In this document: positions 56,610 to 64,000 of the stretch, in pieces
How positions within the stretch are numbered: position 1 is the first letter of the stretch
How the letters are laid out: each line of letters opens with the position of its first letter
Assembly (NCBI RefSeq): GCF_003386795.1
Contig: NZ_QTUC01000001.1
Coordinates: 4,154,001 to 4,218,000 of the forward strand
From: Thermasporomyces composti
GTDB lineage: Bacteria > Actinomycetota > Actinomycetes > Propionibacteriales > Actinopolymorphaceae
DNA length: 64,000 bases
Direction of reading: 5' to 3'
Translations under genes and position numbers: made by a program
Notes under the pieces: generated by a model
Seen by the model: the letters and a program-made list of their open reading frames with translations, nothing else
The model's database searches: none
What the model was told of the DNA's origin: nothing

Positions 56610-57371
56610 ATGGCCGGCCACTCCAAGTGGGCCACCACGAAGCACAAGAAGGCCGTGATCGACGCTCGGCGTGGCAAGCTCTTCGCCAAGCTGATCAAGA
56701 ATGTCGAGGTCGCCGCGCGGCTCGGTGGCCCGGACCCGGCGGGCAACCCGACGCTGTTCGACGCGATTCAGAAGGCGAAGAAGGCGTCCGTCCCCGCCGA
56801 CAACATCGACCGGGCGGTCAAGCGTGGAGCGGGCCTGGAAGCGGGCGGCGCCGACTACCAGACGATCATGTACGAGGGGTACGCCCCGGGAGGGGTGGCC
56901 CTGCTCATCGAGTGCCTCACCGACAACCGCAACCGCGCCGCCGGTGAGGTGCGCACGGCGATCACCCGCTCCGGTGGCAGCATGGCCGACGCGGGCAGCG
57001 TGTCGTACCTGTTCAGCCGTCGGGGAGTCGTCATCGTGCCGCGCGAGCAGGACGGCCGGACCCTGACCGAGGACGACGTCCTCGCTGCGGTCCTCGACGC
57101 AGGGGCCGAGGAGGTCAACGACCTCGGCGAGTCGTTCGAGGTGCAGTGCCAGCCCCAGGACGTCGTGGCCGTCCGGAGCGCGCTGCAGGACGCTGGCATC
57201 GACTACGAGTCGGCCGAAGTCAGCTTCGTGCCGAGCGTGACCGTCCCCGTCGACGAGGAGACCGCCCCGAAGGTCTTCCGCCTCATCGAGGCGCTCGAAG
57301 ACTGCGACGACGTCCAGAACGTCTACGCGAACTTCGACGTCTCGGACGAGGTGATGGAGAAGGTCGGCTAG
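56610..57371 (+). CDS. YebC/PmpR-family protein
   Basis: A 253-residue protein of the YebC family, reported in others as transcriptional regulators and, for some, as helpers of polyproline translation. It begins [23 protein letters not shown], the family signature, and has [29 protein letters not shown]. The ATG follows AAGGAGGCG. Upstream are pdxS and pdxT; in many genomes ruvC follows directly, but here a kinase intervenes. Confidence 0.95.
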   Translation: MAGHSKWATTKHKKAVIDARRGKLFAKLIKNVEVAARLGGPDPAGNPTLFDAIQKAKKASVPADNIDRAVKRGAGLEAGGADYQTIMYEGYAPGGVALLIECLTDNRNRAAGEVRTAITRSGGSMADAGSVSYLFSRRGVVIVPREQDGRTLTEDDVLAAVLDAGAEEVNDLGESFEVQCQPQDVVAVRSALQDAGIDYESAEVSFVPSVTVPVDEETAPKVFRLIEALEDCDDVQNVYANFDVSDEVMEKVG

Positions 57372-57477
57372 CGGCGACCGTCCGCTCAGTCGTCCCACTC
57401 ACGTCGTCCTCGGGTCGTCGTGTCGCCGCGTGCGCGGTGCGCCGGACATCCCGACAGCCGCCAGTTACGGTGTTGGC

Positions 57478-59259
57478 GTGCATCCTGACCTCGCCCACGA
57501 CGCACCGACTGTCGAGCTGCGCCGTCTGGGCCGGTATGTCCTGCGTGAGCAGATCGGCGAGGGCGGGATGGGCGTCGTCTACAAGGCGGTCGATCCTCAC
57601 GGCCGGGTGGTCGCCGTCAAACTGCTCCGCCCCCACGTGGCGGGCGACGCCGAGTCACGTGCCCGCTTCGCCCGTGAGGCCCAGGCGCTCGCGCGGGTCC
57701 GTGGCGAGCACGTGGCGCAGGTGCTCGACGCGGACGTGGCGGCTGCCACGCCGTACCTCGTCACCGACTTCGTCGACGGCCCGTCCCTTCAGGAGACCGT
57801 CGCGCATGAGGGCCCGCTGGAGGGCGCTGACCTGGCCGACCTGGCGGGGGATCTCGCGGACGCGTTGTGCTCCATTCACGGGGCCGGTGTCGTCCACCGG
57901 GACCTGAAGCCCGGCAACGTGCTGCTCCAGGACGGGCTGGCGGTCGTCATCGACTTCGGCATCGCGCAGATCGCCGACGACACCCGGCTCACCATGCCAG
58001 GGACGGTCTACGGCACCCCTGGGTACGTCGCGCCGGAGCTGTTGAACGGCGGTGAGGTCACGCCCGCGGCCGACATCCACTCCTGGGCCGCCACCGTCAC
58101 CTACGCCGCCACCGGCCGGCCACCGTTCGGCCAAGGGCCACTGGAGGCCGTGGCGTATCGCGTTCTCCAGGACGAGCCGGATCTCGACGGCTGTCCCGAC
58201 TGGCTGCTTCCGGTGCTGCGTCGCTGCTTCGCCAAGGATCCGGTCGCCCGGCCGAGCGCGCACGAGCTCCTCCACTGGCTGGAGACCGGCGAGCCGCCGC
58301 CGGAGCGGACCGTCACCGTGACGACGGACGCTCACCCGACGGTGCCGATCCGGCTTCGGCTCCCGACTCAGCCCGAGAGCGGGGACGACGCGGGCTGGTC
58401 CGAGGGGTCGGGGGTGGCCGCCACGGCGACGTACGGCGACGGCCATCACCCTGGTGGCTATCCTGATCGGATCGCCAGCTCCGCCGAGCCCGCGGTCGAG
58501 GCCTCCCGGATCGACGCGGACGCCGCGCACTCCCACCCAGCCGCCAGCTATCCGGCCGACGGCTACCCGGCTGACGGGGATGCGGCCGCTCATCCAGCCG
58601 ACCTCCACCCCGCCAACGGCAGTCCCACCGACGCGGGACCGGTCGACGGAACGGCTGTCGACCGCGCGTCCCGCCCAGACTGGCGTCGCGCCCACCAGGT
58701 CGTGCTCGTCCTGGCATTCGTCACGTTGGCCGGTCTCGCGGCTGTCGTGCCCGCGGTGGCGGCATTGGGGCTGGTCGCGTGGCTGGTGCTCGCGCGAACG
58801 GTCGACCGCTCGGCACGTCTGGTCAGACGCCGCCGTGCTGCTCGTGGACGACGCCGAACGGACCTGCTCGCCGCCACGATGGCGCTGCCCTGGCACCTCG
58901 TCCGGGGCGCGCTCGTCACCGCGTTGACCTTGCCGTTCGCCGTCATCGGAGCGGGCATCCTGGCCGGGCTGGTGGTCCTGTTCTTCTACGCGGGAGCGCT
59001 GTCCCCTCGCGTCGACGTCGTCCTCGGCGCGGCCGCCCTGGCGACCGCGACCCTGGCCTGGTGGGGCATCGAAGGGGAGGGTGTGCGGCGCGGCAGCCGG
59101 CACATGCTGACCCGCGCGCTCAGGCCGCGCTGGGCGCCCGCGACGGCGGCGGGCGTCCTCGTCGTGCTGACCTTGCTGGCGCTGACCGCCGCGAGCACCG
59201 AGCCGGTGTGGTGGTGGCCGCTGGAAGGCTCGTGGTCCTGGTTCGGTTGGCCGGGCTGA
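57478..59259 (+). CDS. membrane-anchored serine/threonine protein kinase
   Basis: A 593-residue Hanks-type kinase. The glycine loop is GEGGMG (27-32), the lysine is Lys48, the loop is HRDLKPGN (140-147) and DFG is at 159-161. YGTPGYVAPELL marks the activation segment. The linker (about 290-410) is low complexity, with YPADGYPADG repeats. Then come four or five hydrophobic helices (about 417-590) ending in WWWPLEGSWSWFGWPG. There are no PASTA repeats or other recognisable sensor. The GTG has TACGGT six bases upstream, so it is probably leaderless. It separates yebC from ruvC. Confidence 0.9.
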   Translation: MHPDLAHDAPTVELRRLGRYVLREQIGEGGMGVVYKAVDPHGRVVAVKLLRPHVAGDAESRARFAREAQALARVRGEHVAQVLDADVAAATPYLVTDFVDGPSLQETVAHEGPLEGADLADLAGDLADALCSIHGAGVVHRDLKPGNVLLQDGLAVVIDFGIAQIADDTRLTMPGTVYGTPGYVAPELLNGGEVTPAADIHSWAATVTYAATGRPPFGQGPLEAVAYRVLQDEPDLDGCPDWLLPVLRRCFAKDPVARPSAHELLHWLETGEPPPERTVTVTTDAHPTVPIRLRLPTQPESGDDAGWSEGSGVAATATYGDGHHPGGYPDRIASSAEPAVEASRIDADAAHSHPAASYPADGYPADGDAAAHPADLHPANGSPTDAGPVDGTAVDRASRPDWRRAHQVVLVLAFVTLAGLAAVVPAVAALGLVAWLVLARTVDRSARLVRRRRAARGRRRTDLLAATMALPWHLVRGALVTALTLPFAVIGAGILAGLVVLFFYAGALSPRVDVVLGAAALATATLAWWGIEGEGVRRGSRHMLTRALRPRWAPATAAGVLVVLTLLALTAASTEPVWWWPLEGSWSWFGWPG

Positions 59260-59270
59260 GCGCGACGAGA

Positions 59271-59302
59271 GCCGGCTGACGCCCGATCCGGGTCCAGCCG
59301 GC
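59271..59302 (+). terminator. hairpin after kinase gene
   Basis: An 8-bp stem GCCGGCTG/CAGCCGGC with a 16-base loop, plus partial outer pairing, lies 12 bases after the kinase stop. Confidence 0.5.
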
Positions 59303-59335
59303 GCGTCGTGAGATCACATCCGGGCGGGGATCGCT

Positions 59336-59341
59336 AGGCTC
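59336..59341 (+). promoter_or_regulatory. candidate -10 of ruvCAB
   Basis: TAGGCT lies about 75 bases before ruvC, after the kinase terminator, so ruvCAB may have its own promoter. No clear -35 is visible. Confidence 0.3.
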
Positions 59342-59415
59342 CGAACACGCGTTCGTGTGGGTCGGCATGTCGTGCCCGCTCGACGTGGTCCGAGCGAGCG
59401 GAGGGGTCAAAGGCG

Positions 59416-60003
59416 GTGCGGGTACTCGGAGTCGACCCGGGTCTGACTCGGTGCGGGCTCGGGTTGGTCGAGGGCCGGCATCCTCGACGCCTCGCTCTGG
59501 TCGCCGTCGACGTCGTCCGAACCCAACCCGACCTCGACATCGGTGAGCGGCTCCTGCGGGTCGAGCGGGTGGTCGAGGAGTGGCTGGACGAGCACGCTCC
59601 AGACGCCCTGGCGCTCGAACGCGTCTTCAGCCAACACAACGTGCGGACGGTCATGGGTACCGCTCAGGTGAGCGGGGTCATCGTCGCGGCGGCTGCTCGC
59701 CGTGGGGTCCCGGTCGCTCTCCACACGCCCAGCGAGGTCAAGGCAGCCGTGACCGGGAGCGGCCGCGCTGACAAACAGCAGGTCACCGCCATGGTGACGA
59801 GGATCCTGTCCCTGCCGACGAAGCCACGTCCCGCCGACGCCGCTGACGCGCTCGCCCTGGCAATCTGTCACCTGTGGCGAGGGCCCGCGCTCGCCCGACT
59901 GGAGGCCGCGCAAGCGAAGGCGGCGCGGCGACGCGCCGTCCACAGCGCGCGAGAGCACGAGGCGATCGGCTCCGGTGGTGTGGGCAGGAGGTGGTCCGGC
60001 TGA
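59416..60003 (+). CDS. ruvC: Holliday junction endonuclease RuvC
   Basis: RuvC (195 residues) cuts Holliday junctions. The acidic active-site residues are the Asp in [12 protein letters not shown], the Glu in [12 protein letters not shown] and the two Asp in [17 protein letters not shown]. The GTG start is immediately before VLGVDPG. A basic C-terminal tail ([11 protein letters not shown]) exceeds the core. The ruvA gene follows after a 154-base gap, longer than usual in this order. Confidence 0.96.
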   Translation: MRVLGVDPGLTRCGLGLVEGRHPRRLALVAVDVVRTQPDLDIGERLLRVERVVEEWLDEHAPDALALERVFSQHNVRTVMGTAQVSGVIVAAAARRGVPVALHTPSEVKAAVTGSGRADKQQVTAMVTRILSLPTKPRPADAADALALAICHLWRGPALARLEAAQAKAARRRAVHSAREHEAIGSGGVGRRWSG

Positions 60004-60157
60004 GGAGCGACACTCGCACGGCGTGCGCCGCATGGCAGCTGACGGCGGTGTCAGAGGCGGCTGGCAGACTGCCATCGCCGGGCGCCGCGTCGACTGGGCG
60101 GACACGCCGTTCGCCGACGCCGCTGCTCGAAGCCGCCGACTGGGTGAGGAGTCGTCG

Positions 60158-60787
60158 ATGATCGCGTTCGTCCGTGGCCAGGTCAGCTCCGTCGGGCTTG
60201 ACTCCGCGGTGGTCGACGTCGGTGGCGTGGGCATCGAGGTACGAGCCACTCCCAACACGTTGGCCGGGCTCCGGGTGGGCGCCACCGTGACCTTGCCCAC
60301 GAGCCTCGTCGTCCGGGAGGACTCCCTCACCCTCTACGGCTTCAGCGACGACGACGAACGCGCGGTCTTCGAGCTCCTGCAGACCGCGAGCGGCGTCGGA
60401 CCCCGGCTCGCCCAGGCGATGCTCGCCGTCTACCGTCCGGACGAGCTGCGGCGGGTGGTCGCCGCGGAGGACGTGCGGGCGCTGACCCGGGTCCCGGGCA
60501 TCGGCAAGAAGGGCGCCCAACGCATCGTGTTGGAGCTCAAGGACCGGCTGGGCGCCCCGACGGGTGGCGCGGCGAAGTCCGACGCGACCGTGACGCTCGA
60601 CGGCGCGCGTGAGCCTCACTGGCGGGATCAGGTCCGGGCGGCGCTGCTGGGCCTGGGGTGGTCGGCACGCGAGGCCGAGTCGGCGCTCGACGCGGTGACC
60701 CCTCTCGCTGAGGAGCAAGCCGCGACGACCGGCCCCGACGTGGCGGCGCTGCTGCGCGCGGCCCTGCGCACGCTGTCCCGAGCATGA
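60158..60787 (+). CDS. ruvA: Holliday junction branch migration protein RuvA
   Basis: RuvA (209 residues) binds the junction and loads RuvB. The N-terminal OB fold (MIAFVRGQVSSVGLDSAVVDVGGVGIEV) is followed by helix-hairpin-helix motifs (TASGVGPRLAQAML, VPGIGKKGAQRIVLEL) and a C-terminal RuvB-contact domain (VRAALLGLGWSAREAESAL). The ATG has GAGGAG upstream; an upstream in-frame extension lacks conservation. ruvB follows 37 bases later. Confidence 0.96.
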   Translation: MIAFVRGQVSSVGLDSAVVDVGGVGIEVRATPNTLAGLRVGATVTLPTSLVVREDSLTLYGFSDDDERAVFELLQTASGVGPRLAQAMLAVYRPDELRRVVAAEDVRALTRVPGIGKKGAQRIVLELKDRLGAPTGGAAKSDATVTLDGAREPHWRDQVRAALLGLGWSAREAESALDAVTPLAEEQAATTGPDVAALLRAALRTLSRA

Positions 60788-60824
60788 GCGGAAGCGCACG
60801 CCACCGCGGTCGAGGTGAGGGGCG

Positions 60825-61922
60825 ATGACGTCGCGAGACAACAACGAGAACGGTGACCTGGCCGCCGGACGGGCGCTCGTCGCCGCCGAGGCCCGAGCGG
60901 ACGAGAGCACCGTCGAGGCGGCGCTACGGCCACGAAGCCTCGCCGAGCTGATCGGTCAGTCTCGGGTCCGCGATCAGCTCGGGCTCGTGCTGGAGGCGGC
61001 CCGCAGCCGCGGCCGTCCTCCGGACCACGTCCTGCTGTCCGGACCACCCGGGTTGGGGAAGACGACCCTGGCCATGATCATCGCGACCGAGCTCAACGCC
61101 CCGCTGCGGGTGACTAGCGGTCCGGCGATCCAGCACGCCGGTGACCTCGCCGCGATCCTTTCCTCGCTGACCGAGGGTGAGGTGCTCTTCCTCGACGAGA
61201 TCCACCGCATGAGCCGGCCGGCCGAGGAGATGCTCTACATGGCCATGGAGGACTTCCGGGTCGACGTCGTGGTCGGCAAGGGGCCCGGCGCGACGGCGAT
61301 CCCGCTGGAGATCCCGCCGTTCACCCTCGTCGGCGCGACGACGCGCTCGGGTCTCCTCCCGGGGCCGCTGCGCGACCGCTTCGGCTTCACCGCTCACCTG
61401 GAGTACTACGAGGTGGACGAGCTGGAGCAGATCGTGCTCCGGTCGGCGAAGCTGCTCGACGTGCCGGTGACGCGGGAGGGCGCGCGCGAGATCGCCAGTC
61501 GATCCCGGGGAACCCCGCGGATCGCCAACCGGCTGCTGCGCCGGGTTCGTGACTACGCCCAGGTCCGCGGCGACGGAGTGGTGCGGCTGGAGACCGCGCG
61601 GGCAGCTCTGGCGTTGTACGAGGTGGACGAGGAAGGCCTGGACCGGCTGGACCGTGCCGTCCTCGACGCGCTGTGCCGGCGGTTCAACGGCGGGCCTGTC
61701 GGGCTCGGCACCCTCGCGGTCGCTGTCGGCGAGGAACGCGAGACCGTCGAGGAGGTCGCCGAGCCGTTCCTCGTCCGGAAGGGATTCCTGGCTCGCACAC
61801 CCCGAGGCCGGGTCGCGACTCAGGCGGCCTGGCGACAGCTGGGACTGACCGCGCCCGCTGACGCCGCGGCCCCGACCGAGCCGACCCTCTTCGACGTTGA
61901 GGACCCCGACGACGGCCGCTGA
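60825..61922 (+). CDS. ruvB: Holliday junction helicase RuvB
   Basis: RuvB (365 residues) is the AAA+ motor. Walker A is [13 protein letters not shown], Walker B is [10 protein letters not shown], the sensor 1 segment is LVGATTRSG and the arginine finger is in GPLRDRFG. Sensor 2 and a winged-helix C-terminus follow. An extra acidic tail ends [15 protein letters not shown] follows GAGG. Confidence 0.97.
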   Translation: MTSRDNNENGDLAAGRALVAAEARADESTVEAALRPRSLAELIGQSRVRDQLGLVLEAARSRGRPPDHVLLSGPPGLGKTTLAMIIATELNAPLRVTSGPAIQHAGDLAAILSSLTEGEVLFLDEIHRMSRPAEEMLYMAMEDFRVDVVVGKGPGATAIPLEIPPFTLVGATTRSGLLPGPLRDRFGFTAHLEYYEVDELEQIVLRSAKLLDVPVTREGAREIASRSRGTPRIANRLLRRVRDYAQVRGDGVVRLETARAALALYEVDEEGLDRLDRAVLDALCRRFNGGPVGLGTLAVAVGEERETVEEVAEPFLVRKGFLARTPRGRVATQAAWRQLGLTAPADAAAPTEPTLFDVEDPDDGR

Positions 61923-62166
61923 CGGCGATGGTGACGGCCGCTGGCCCACGGCCGCCGGTCGAGCGGGACTCGGACGGTTGGGGTGGGGCAGCTCGGACTG
62001 TCGGGCGGGCGAGATGGTCGTGGCGATACCGTCGGGCCGCCCGCGGCGGTTCTGCGGGGGACGATGACCATCGCCGGCTAGACTCCGCCGGTGGCCGTGT
62101 CGGCACGGCCGCAGGCCTCACTCGACGAGGCGCCCGCCAGGGCGCCGGGGAAGGACCCACCTCGCC

Positions 62167-62556
62167 ATGTTCCACAGCCACGCCGCCGTCGTCGCAGGCG
62201 GAATCGCCTCGCCGCCGTCAGACGCCACCGCGGCTACGGGTGGCAGCGTCTGGGCCCTGCTTCTCCCGATCCTGCTGCTCGTGCTGTTCTGGGTGGTCGC
62301 CATCCGCCCCCAGCGCAAGCGGCAGCGGGAGACGATCGAGATGCAGCGTCGGGTCCAGCCCGGGCAGCAGGTGATGACGGGCGCCGGGCTGCTCGCCACC
62401 GTGCACTCGGTCGAGGACGACGTCGTGGTGCTGGAGATCGCGCCGGGAGTCCACGCCCGGTACGTTCGCCAGGCGATCATTCGGATCATCGAGCCGTCGA
62501 CCGGCGACGGAAAGGACTCCGGTCCTTCGGCATCCTCAGGTGAGACGAGCTCCTGA
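62167..62556 (+). CDS. yajC: preprotein translocase subunit YajC
   Basis: YajC (129 residues) is an accessory subunit of the Sec translocon. The single membrane helix is LLLPILLLVLFWVVAIRPQ. IRPQRKRQRE and VQPGQQVMTGAGLLATVHSVEDD are conserved. In most actinomycetes secD and secF follow at once, but here the next gene is apt. A -10-like TAGACT lies in the 244-base gap before it. Confidence 0.9.
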   Translation: MFHSHAAVVAGGIASPPSDATAATGGSVWALLLPILLLVLFWVVAIRPQRKRQRETIEMQRRVQPGQQVMTGAGLLATVHSVEDDVVVLEIAPGVHARYVRQAIIRIIEPSTGDGKDSGPSASSGETSS

Positions 62557-62679
62557 GCCGTACCGGCGCGCAGCGCATGGAGCTCAGCCTGATGGACCGG
62601 TGACGGGCACCGGTAGCGTGTCGCCCGAGAAGGCCGGGCACGGCAGGGGCTGACCCGGCGGTCACGAGGAACGGCGAAC

Positions 62680-63222
62680 ATGAGCGACGTGCGCGAACTC
62701 GACGATGTGGTGCGGCAGCTGGTCCGCGACGTGCCCGACTACCCCAAGCCGGGTGTGACGTTCAAGGACATCACACCCGTGCTGGCCGATCCTGACGCCT
62801 TCGCCCGCAGCGTCCAGGCTCTGGGCGCGCCGTGGCGGAGCCGGCTGCCCTCGGTGACCAAGGTGGTCGGTATCGAGGCGCGTGGGTTCATCCTCGCCGC
62901 CCCCGTGGCCCTGGACCTGGGTGCCGGCTTCGTTCCGGTCCGCAAGGCGGGCAAGCTTCCAGCCGCCACCTACTCACAGGCCTACACCTTGGAGTACGGC
63001 GAGGAGGTCCTCGAAGTCCACCAGGATGGGTTCGTCCCGGGCGATCGGGTTCTCGTGGTCGACGACGTGCTCGCCACAGGCGGGACGGTCGAGGCCACAG
63101 CCCGCCTGGTGCGAGCGGCCGGCGCCGAGGTGGTGGGCGTCTCCGTCCTGCTGGAGCTCACGTTCCTCGGTGGCCGTGATCGGGTCACCGATGCCGAGGT
63201 CCACGCGCTGGTCTCGGTCTGA
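62680..63222 (+). CDS. apt: adenine phosphoribosyltransferase
   Basis: Apt (180 residues) salvages adenine to AMP using PRPP. The PRPP-binding motif is VLVVDDVLATGGTVEA. VPDYPKPGVTFKDITPVLADP and GIEARGFILAAPVALDLGAGFVPVRKAGKLP are family segments. The ATG start fits the conserved beginning. It is followed, after 253 bases, by relA. Confidence 0.97.
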   Translation: MSDVRELDDVVRQLVRDVPDYPKPGVTFKDITPVLADPDAFARSVQALGAPWRSRLPSVTKVVGIEARGFILAAPVALDLGAGFVPVRKAGKLPAATYSQAYTLEYGEEVLEVHQDGFVPGDRVLVVDDVLATGGTVEATARLVRAAGAEVVGVSVLLELTFLGGRDRVTDAEVHALVSV

Positions 63223-63440
63223 TCCCATCGCCCCTCCGTTCGGCGTGTCGGGCGCCGCGGCGACCGTTTCGGCGCGTCGGTCTCGGTGTGGACCTGGCCG
63301 GTCTCGTCCCGTTCGCGACGAATGGCGGGCCGGAGTGTCGGAGTAGGCGAGGGACGCGGCACCATGGAACTGGACGCGATCCACTACAGGTTCTGGTCGT
63401 GTTTGTCCACACCGAGACGTACTGGCCCGTGAGCTGCCCG

Positions 63441-63446
63441 TAAACT
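63441..63446 (+). promoter_or_regulatory. candidate -10 of relA
   Basis: TAAACT lies 29 bases before the relA start in the 253-base apt-relA gap. No clear -35 is visible. Confidence 0.35.
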
Positions 63447-63475
63447 GGTGCCTTGCCGCCCTGGAGGAGGCTGTT

Positions 63476-64000
63476 GTGGCCGAGGAAGCCATCTCGCGCG
63501 CGTCGGTGCGCGGCGATGCCCGCCGCACGCTGCAACGCATCGTGAGCCTGCCCGGCAACTCCTCCCCACCACCGGACGTCCAGAAACCAACCGATGCTCC
63601 GTCCGGCTCGTCCACGCCTCCCGCGCGCCGTGGTGGCGGACGCTGGGGATCGGGGCAGGGCGGACCGTTCGCGGCCTCCTCTCGACGCATGCGTCAGCGG
63701 CTCGCGCGGCTGGGCCGCTCACAACAGACCAACCCGGTCCTGGAGCCGCTGTTCCGGATCGTCCGCTCGACCCACCCCAAGGCCGACCTCTCGCTGATCG
63801 AGAAGGCCTACCGGACCGCGGAGAAGTACCACCGAGGCCAGACTCGCAAGAGCGGTGATCCCTACATCACGCACCCGGTGGCGGTGGCGACGATCCTCGC
63901 TGAGCTGGGCATGACCCCACCGACGCTGTGCGCGGCGCTGTTGCACGACACGATCGAGGACACGCCGTACACCCTCGAGCAGCTACGCGAGGACTTCGGC
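63476..64000 (+). CDS. relA: bifunctional (p)ppGpp synthetase/hydrolase RelA, partial
   Basis: The first 175 residues of a Rel enzyme, cut by the window end. A disordered Ser/Pro/Arg-rich extension (about 20-75) precedes the conserved helix [28 protein letters not shown]. The HD hydrolase motif is [10 protein letters not shown]. The synthetase, TGS and ACT domains lie beyond the window. The GTG has GGAGGAGG five bases upstream, which decides the start. The alarmone pool it sets would control growth during starvation. Confidence 0.96.
   Translation, partial: MAEEAISRASVRGDARRTLQRIVSLPGNSSPPPDVQKPTDAPSGSSTPPARRGGGRWGSGQGGPFAASSRRMRQRLARLGRSQQTNPVLEPLFRIVRSTHPKADLSLIEKAYRTAEKYHRGQTRKSGDPYITHPVAVATILAELGMTPPTLCAALLHDTIEDTPYTLEQLREDFG

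Noticed and set aside
63403-63411. TTGTCCACA resembling an actinobacterial DnaA box
   Set aside because: It is isolated in the apt-relA gap; one 9-mer is expected by chance.

Overview
The window is high-GC DNA (roughly 70% by eye) with dense coding on both strands. It contains an SsgA-like sporulation/division protein, a phosphatidylinositol-mannoside cluster, HemQ, type VII-like WXG proteins and the order thrS-HIT-pgsA-acyltransferase-pimA-pdxS-pdxT-yebC-ruvCAB-yajC-apt-relA. This points to a morphologically differentiating actinomycete. I cannot assign a genus from sequence alone.

Layout. 1-2829: beta-oxidation pair on the minus strand (multifunctional hydratase/dehydrogenase, cut by the window edge, and thiolase). 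3111-8856: RNase D and DUF3000 on the minus strand, divergent from a haem operon hemE-hemY(cgoX)-hemQ. 8984-12489: msrB, two WXG/type VII-like proteins and a proline-rich membrane protein. 12615-17531: LigD-type primase-polymerase, a frameshifted ECF sigma factor, a stress-like protein, an ATP-dependent DNA ligase and a RibD-like reductase. 17583-25308: glgX, then a sulfite/APS reduction operon (leader peptide, sulfite reductase, 48-residue zinc ribbon, cysH, cobA/cysG fusion), then glyA behind a ZTP-type riboswitch. 25634-31464: AidB-like dehydrogenase, BrkB-like membrane protein and two ion antiporters. 31850-41126: an accessory stretch with tRNAs (Val, Cys, Gly, Val), ssgB, pabC-like aminotransferase and several broken genes (short-chain dehydrogenase, nucleotidyltransferase-like remnant, GNAT, truncated NmrA-like), plus AraC, DUF1772 and carbonic anhydrase genes. 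41298-44427: an accessory Hsp70 module (short DnaK, membrane-anchored J-like/TPR protein without HPD, GrpE). 44578-64000: the conserved thrS-to-relA block. It is interrupted by an esterase, a second HIT protein and EF-G2 before pgsA, and by a membrane kinase between yebC and ruvC. secD and secF are absent between yajC and apt.

How the genes fit together. HemE, HemY/CgoX and HemQ are consistent with the coproporphyrin route to haem, and CobA/CysG would supply sirohaem to the neighbouring sulfite reductase. PgsA, the acyltransferase and PimA make the first PIM lipids. PdxS and PdxT make PLP, used by GlyA and the class IV aminotransferase. RuvABC resolve Holliday junctions. Regulation visible in sequence includes a cysteine-type leader peptide with an overlapping hairpin, a ZTP riboswitch, an ArsR gene divergent from its probable target, and a recurrent arrangement in which a -10-like TAnnnT lies 6-7 bases before the start codon, suggesting leaderless mRNAs.
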